Positions 58,418-64,000 of a stretch of DNA of 64,000 nt are shown in pieces. Under the pieces are notes generated by a model that worked only from the letters and a program-made list of their open reading frames with translations, did no database searches and was not told the DNA's origin. The first letter of the stretch is position 1, and the number at the start of each line of letters is the position of its first letter. Source of the stretch: Scleroderma bovista (Eukaryota > Basidiomycota > Agaricomycetes > Boletales > Sclerodermataceae); NCBI GenBank assembly GCA_037178675.1, contig JAYMGJ010000300.1:124001-188000 (forward strand). The letters run 5' to 3'. A program made the position numbers and the translations under genes.

Positions 58418-61400
58418 ATGTCAACAACTTTCAAGTGTTCAACTCATTGTAATCGTACCTTTACAGTCCCACGGTACCTGGCCCAGCACCGTACTTCTTG
58501 TCCATCCTACCAACACCAGCTCCGTTCTCATACTGGAAGATCGAGTACCCAACCTGTGGCAAATGGAGAACCACCCAGGAAGCGTCTGAGATTGGATCCG
58601 GATTGTCATGCTTCAACCAATCCAAGTCATGGTGGCGAGGTGAGTGTCCGTTGTTGCGGTCAAGTAATGTTGTCTAATTCACAAGCGCAGTACATGGAGA
58701 CTACTGAAGCTGCTTCTGCAGGCACTAGCGTGCGCGTAGCACGTCCATCCTTGGGTGATCCTCCATTGGATCTGGTGAACCCTGTTGGACTTGGATCTCC
58801 CGCCTCCAGCCCAATCATAGGACCGGACCCACCAAATGAAATACTTCCCCCTCGTGCACGTCGTTTGCCTGCCAGGTTCCGTGACATCCTACCCACTCCT
58901 CCGGTACCTGTTCCCCCCATGGCTGCTGAGCAGCCGTCTATCATCAGACGGGTTATTCTCCATGTATTCGATTCTTTCCGCACTCATTTTAATCTCTTTG
59001 GTATTGCTCGCGAGTATCGCCACCGCCCATCTCATGACCCGGATGCTTTCCTCTCTGCCAAGGACTTGTCCAATTTCACTCGCTCAGCACTTGAACAACT
59101 CGCGCATGACCCAGCAGTGAGGCAGGAATGTCCGAGTCCACTCAGAGACAACCATGCGCCACCCTGGCCTTGGGCCAACATGTCAATCTGGCGGCTGATG
59201 AACTGGAGATTAACAGGAAGTGTTCAAAAGTCTTCTGCAGAAGTCAATCGCCTTGTGCGCGAGGTCATCCAAGCAGAGGATTTCAACGTCCTTGAACTGG
59301 ATGGGTTCAATGCTCATACAGAGGCATCACGCTTAGATGCTGCAGAGAGGGCACTTCCTGAAGATGACCCATTTAACACTGACCAATGGAAGACCACCAA
59401 TGTTGAAATCAGTGTTCCAACCAGGGAGAAGAATCCGAAAGGGAATGGAAGGGCTTTCTATGTTGAGGGACTGAAATATCGGCCGCTGACTTCTGTGGTC
59501 CGGGCGGTTTTTGCAGAGGCATCATCGAAGTTATTTCATCTCACTCCCTTCAAGCGCATGTGGAGATCGCCACTCACTGGAAATGAACAGCGCGTTTATG
59601 ACGAACTTTACACATCAGATGCGTGGATTCAAGCTCATGACGAGATTATGAAACAAAGGCGAGAAGACAACTGCCAACTAGAAAGGGTAATTGCGGGCAT
59701 GATGTTTTGGTCGGACGCAACACACCTCGCACAGTTTGGCCATGCATCTGCCTGGCCGATATATCTTTTCTTTGGAAATCTATCCAAATATCTCAGAGCC
59801 AAACCAGATCTCGGACCTTGTCATCCGATTGCTTTTATTCCGCAGGTAAGCCAATATTCCACGTCTATAGTCATGTAACTGACACTCTTCGTAATGTAGC
59901 TTCCACAGTCAATACATGGCTTCATCTCGAGCTTTTCGACAAAGAAGAACAATGCTGACCTTCTCACTCACTGCAAACGCGAGCTTGTTCACGCCATTTG
60001 GAGAATATTGTTGGACGATGAATTCATTGATGCGTATAGGAATGGGATAGTGGTAAAATGCTTTGATGGGGTAATGAGGCGAATTTACCCTCGGATATTC
60101 ACGTACTCTGCTGACTACCCGGAAAAGTAAGTATCAGAGTCTTGACAGACTCAGATATCCCAGTGTGAACTAACGCAATATTACAGGGTCATCTTAGGCA
60201 CTTTACGGGACAAAGGAAACTGCCCGTGCCCACGGTGTTTAATCCTGAAATCGGACTTTCACCAACTTGGGATTCTGACCGACCTGTCAGCCAGACTGAC
60301 CTTGGCGCGGACATACTTACGGAACAAGATTGACGAGGCAAGGCGAGCTATCTACCAGCTGGGCATGCCGTTGAAAGGAGTGGCAGTAGAGCGTCTCTTA
60401 GGGGCCGAGTCGCTCATACCAACCGTGGTGCGCCTTTTTTGCACCATCAATTTCCGACCTGTTGCTCAATTGGTTCTTTGTCTAGAACTCCTTTGCCGAG
60501 TGCCTTGGACAGTTCGGTTTCAACATATTCCCTGTGCTCGTGGTGGATCTACTACACGAGTTTGAGCTTGGAGTGGCCAAGACAGTCCTCAGACACCTGA
60601 TACGCCTCATTCATGCAATAGATCCCAGTCTTGTGAATACTCTGAATGAACGGTGAGTGTAATTTGTGAGCGCCGTACCACGTAACTACTAATGTTTTCA
60701 CGCATCTCTTAGATTTGCTAATATTCCATCTTTTGGGCTTTCCACCATCCGTCAATTTCCGTCAAACGTCGCTGACACTACGCAGTGTGCTGCCCGACAT
60801 TTCGAAGACATGCTCCAGGTATCTTTTGCAACCGCTTATTTCTGCTGCCACGTAAACTGATCCACACAATGTCTAGTGTGCAATGCCTGCATTTGAAGGC
60901 TTGCTACCAGAAACGCATGATACAATTGTTCAAGTACTCCTCTTCCGCCTGTGCGAATGGCACGCTCTGGCAAAGCTGCGCCTTCACACTGACACATCCC
61001 TTGAATTACTGGGGCAGTCTTTGCGACGACTTTCTGCCCAAATCCGAAGGTTTCAGAGCTGCACGTGTGTAGCTTTTCAAGCTGTTGAACTACCCAACGA
61101 AGCTGCTCAGCGACAAAGGCGGGAAGTAGCCGAACTCCAATCTGGCCAGCGAACGAAGCCATCACGTTCAGCACCTCAGTGTAAGACGTTCAACATCAAT
61201 ACTTACAAGTTCCATGCGCTGGGCGACTACGTTGGAACCATAAGGATGTTTGGAACGACGGATTCCTACACCACCCAAATCGTGAGTGTGTACTCTCTGC
61301 GTTGTTATACTATGTGGCTGACATTCATATAAAACATAGGGTGAACGTGCTCATCAAATCGTCAAGAGGTTTTATTCGCAATCAAACAAAAAAAATGTGG

Positions 61401-62591
61401 TCAACCAATTCGCTACGCAGGAGCGGCGGCATACAGTCCTCAGGCGGCAGTGTGAACGCCTGAACCCTGAAGTTAGTGATGCCGATCCAAGCGATGCCGA
61501 TCCAGAGATCCATCATGTCATGACGGATATTCCAAGACATGACAATACGTTCAACTTAGCAGACCTCATTGGAACGTACCGTGAAGATCCTGCCATGAAG
61601 GTATAGACTTCTGCTAGTTTCCTGAATTTTGCTTCTGAGATGGGGTTGGCAGCCAGATTTTGTGCAGAAACTCAAAAACCATCTCCTCTCGAGGCTACTT
61701 GGACTGGACTACGATGGGGATGAACGATCTTTCTCACCTGAGGATCGGAACGGTCTTCGCTTAACAAACCATCAAATGGTCGAGTCAAAGATCTTCCGGG
61801 TTAACTACACTACCTACGATATTCGCCGCGATCAAGATGTGATACGACCTGGCTCCAACAACAGTGTCATTATGACACTGTCAAGGGAAACTAGTCCCAC
61901 CGCGCATCCATTCTGGTATGCACAGGTCCTGCGTGCTTTCCACATCCAGGTCCACTTCTGTCCGGGAGGCGTAAGTCAGCCAAAGCGAAGTATGGAAGTT
62001 CTCTGGGTACGGTGGCTTGGAGTGGATCCAGACCATCGATGGGGCTTTAAACAGGCCCGTCTTCCAAAGATCGGGTTCATCCCAGATAGTAACGACGCAT
62101 TTGGTTTCTTGGACCCCTTGCTGGTTATCCGGGGTTGTCATATCATACCTGCGTTTGTTGATGGCCGCACAGATCTCCTAATGCCTCGTGGGCCATCACT
62201 TTCCAGGCGACCAGGGGAAATTGATGATTGGAGAGCGTTCTATGTGAATATGTAAGCTACTCGCATTTACTGTTATACACTAAAGAAATTCAATGATGAC
62301 CCTCAAAGCTTTGCGGACCGTGATATGTTTGCCCGTTTTGCAGGTATAGGCGTGGGCCATAGTGCAGTCAACTTGGGTCAAGTACCAGCACTAAGCATTA
62401 CCGAGGACAACGAAGTTGATGTCGAAGCTTATAGAGAAAGCAAGGAGTCCGACATCCTGGATGAGGTCAGGGAGCACTCGGGGGCTGGGTACAGTTTGGA
62501 TGACGACGACGACGACGACACTGAGGAGGATTTGGACCTGGGAAATGTCTCCAGCGATTCGGAAGTGGACGAGGACAATAGTTACTATTAG
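58418..62591 (+). CDS. Plavaka-type transposase (CACTA-like DNA transposon), apparently intact
   Basis: Multi-exon gene of over 1,000 codons. The ATG at 58418 (upstream in-frame ATG at 58298) starts MSTTFKCSTHCNRTF, a C2H2-like finger (CxxxC...H...C) typical of Plavaka proteins. Later blocks: PPWPWANMSIWRLMNWRLTG, VREVIQAEDFNVLELDGFNA, YRPLTSVVRAVFAEASSKLF, MMFWSDATHLAQFGHASAWP, CFDGVMRRIYPRIFTYSADY, CPCPRCLILKSDFHQLG, FPVLVVDLLHEFELGVAK, AFEGLLPETHDTIVQVLLF, YKFHALGDYVGTIRMFGTTD, VKRFYSQSNKKN, VLRAFHIQVHFCPGG and RSMEVLWVRWLGVDPD. It ends in an acidic tail (DDDDDDDTEEDLDLGN). All introns I checked (donors near 59845, 60127, 60430, 60652, 60820, 61279, 61601 and 62252) are canonical and no premature stop was found. 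Terminal repeats were not identified. Confidence 0.85.
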
Positions 62592-63529
62592 TATTCGCAA
62601 TGCATTGTGTTTGCCATGCTATGAGTAAGCCTAAATACATATGACCCGTCTTTTCTGAGGTAGGGATAACAGTTCACGAAACCAATATAGCCTGCAGCTG
62701 AGAACAAAGTTGATCAGACATAATGTCTGCCTTCCCTCGGGAAAAAATGTAATTTGCTGCTGGAGTATGATATATGGCGCACATGATTATCACGGTGAGA
62801 CGAATTACGCAGTCATTTGTAAGGTAATGTCGAGACATCAGAATCTAGAGGATTACTCTACTACGAATATAAGGCCTGATACCTGGAGTATCATTTTAGA
62901 GCTGATGGCCATTAGAACAAAAAATTACATTGATCTGATATGGCTAGAGAAGCTTATATGGAGTGACTGTCAGTATTATAGACGTGCGATAACTATGTAC
63001 ATTTGTTGGTTGTTCGAACATAAATATAGTCTACTCGAATCCATCATAGTCCATTCTCGACTCGTACCATCAAGACAACTTTTGACTCAACACCGTAATA
63101 CATATCGGGCGCCTGTGGTTTCAGTGGTGTTCTACCATCTACCGATTAGCCATTACGCACAAGCATGATATAGTAGTCATAGTAACAATCGATGTATCTC
63201 TGTTAGTTCATCAATCCTGATTGAACCGGAGATAGAATGAATACAAAAGGTTGGTATTTGACAACAAATGCAGCATATTCGACACTAACGGACACTGAAA
63301 TACACAAGATCGCGGACATTCAAAAAATGTTGACACATTTCGGGTGGGAGTGACCTTGTTAGACAAGGTGAAGATTAGTGCCTTATGTCCTGGTGTGGCG
63401 TATCGAAAATTCGAAATGGCGCAAAGCACTCTGTCGCCGGATAACTACCTCGAGCCGAGGAGGTGACTGGTCAGGTTAGGATTCCAGTGGTTGCAAGAAT
63501 CTAACGATTAAGCAACACAGGTGAATAGT
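62592..63529. other. 3' flank of transposase, no gene recognised
   Basis: About 940 AT-rich bases. A 152-codon + frame (62710-63168) has no domain and an unstructured composition. The element's right end should lie here, but I see no clear terminal repeat. Confidence 0.4.
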
Positions 63530-63960
63530 TGGGATGGACCAGAGATGGGACACCAGAAGATGGAGCATTCACGCTGTATCGTCGATGGTAGACGGACGAC
63601 AAAGGCCCAGTCACGGGCTGAATAAACGTTCTGGAGGCGCACGAGCAGCACGGTCTCGATCTTCCGGTCAACACGCGCTTTCTATTCGAAAGGAAGGAAG
63701 AAATCGGCAGCCCAGGCTTGGATGACTTCATTTGTGTTAAGAAAGGCGAAAATGAAATTTCCACCCACTGGTGGACGGTGTTTGCATCGTTCGTCCCCAC
63801 TGCCATGGCTACAGATGACTTGCACTCAGAGATGTACGGACGGATGATTCACGAGCACATGACCGACACGGTAAAGCTATTGAGAAAACTCGTTGAGTCA
63901 TGTGCGCCTTCCATTAACTAACTTATTCCGCCCCAGGGAAGAGTATGAACTCATGGACTA
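63530..63960 (+). pseudogene. M20 metallodipeptidase (Cys-Gly dipeptidase, DUG1/CNDP-like), decayed fragment
   Basis: In one frame the sequence reads TDDKGPVTG, (stop) INVLEAHEQHGLDLPVNTRF, LFERKEEIGSPGLDDFI and MATDDLHSEMYGRMIHEHMT, then DTVKLLRKLVES. These match M20 dipeptidase landmarks: the metal-binding Asp in the DDKGP motif, the EE pair after LFE, and DLHSGxYGG. Two in-frame stops occur: TAG at 63589-63591, just before TDDKGP, and TGA at 63619-63621, where the family has Trp. The sequence runs towards the window edge, and the 5' part with the HxDVxP motif is not visible. A pseudogene is the best call; alternative splicing around the stops is unlikely. Confidence 0.65.
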
Positions 63961-64000
63961 TACCGGCAGTGGCAGATCTTCAGGAGGATAGTAGCGGTCG

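Noticed and set aside
62710..63168. 152-codon + frame after the transposase
   Set aside because: AT-rich, no domain, no splice or start context; probably chance or part of the element's non-coding end.

Overview
This window is nuclear DNA of a filamentous basidiomycete, most likely a wood- or litter-decaying agaricomycete. The evidence is dense coding on both strands, genes cut by many 45-60 bp GT-AG introns, and families typical of that group: short heme-thiolate peroxidases, DUF6698 and DUF7587 proteins, a Plavaka-type transposase, and relics of a myosin-motor chitin synthase. I worked by reading and splicing only; family names are from recognition and no search was run.

Layout. 1-1568 is the 3' part of SPT5 (+). 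2194-3197 is a heme-thiolate peroxidase (+), and its paralog lies inverted at 12323-13363 (-). Between them are a YIPF1/2-type Golgi protein (3499-4615, +), a decayed repeat-family gene (about 5200-5700, -), a perfect 26-bp-arm hairpin (6050-6114), BRO1 (7569-10533, +), a small unknown gene (10818-11209, +) and MIC12 (11510-12010, -). 14208-16090 holds a small mitochondrial-looking membrane protein and an unresolved stretch. 16091-32546 is a block of conserved housekeeping genes: a DUF7587 tail-anchored protein, the tRNA t6A cyclase TCD, a very large Dep1/Sds3-type Rpd3L subunit, condensin CND1/YCS4 in 17 exons, and RTF1 (-) converging on it. 34279-36104 is a ZIFL-like MFS transporter. A roughly 230-bp MITE follows at 36705-36935. 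37559-41615 is a divergent pair: an FMN-dependent 2-hydroxyacid oxidase (-) and a CmcJ/GA4-desaturase-like oxygenase (+). 42023-47120 carries SOF1, VPS26 and a DUF4743 Nudix hydrolase, all on -. 47340-48738 is a PcaB-like lyase and 49891-50469 a small heat-shock protein with a heat-shock promoter. 51451-54820 holds a DUF6698 gene (-) and an F-box-like gene (+).

From about 55 kb the window is accessory DNA: a truncated, nonsense- and frameshift-bearing pseudogene of a myosin-motor chitin synthase (55435-58165), an apparently intact Plavaka transposase (58418-62591), and a nonsense-bearing M20 dipeptidase pseudogene running to the right edge.

How the genes relate. SPT5, RTF1 and the Dep1/Sds3 subunit all act in RNA polymerase II elongation or chromatin; in yeast the phosphorylated Spt5 repeat tail recruits Rtf1. 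BRO1, VPS26 and the YIPF protein act in endosome/Golgi traffic. The peroxidases, FMN oxidase, CmcJ-like oxygenase, PcaB-like lyase and MFS transporter are metabolic. The palindrome TCACGTGA occurs in the upstream regions of a peroxidase, condensin (twice) and RTF1.
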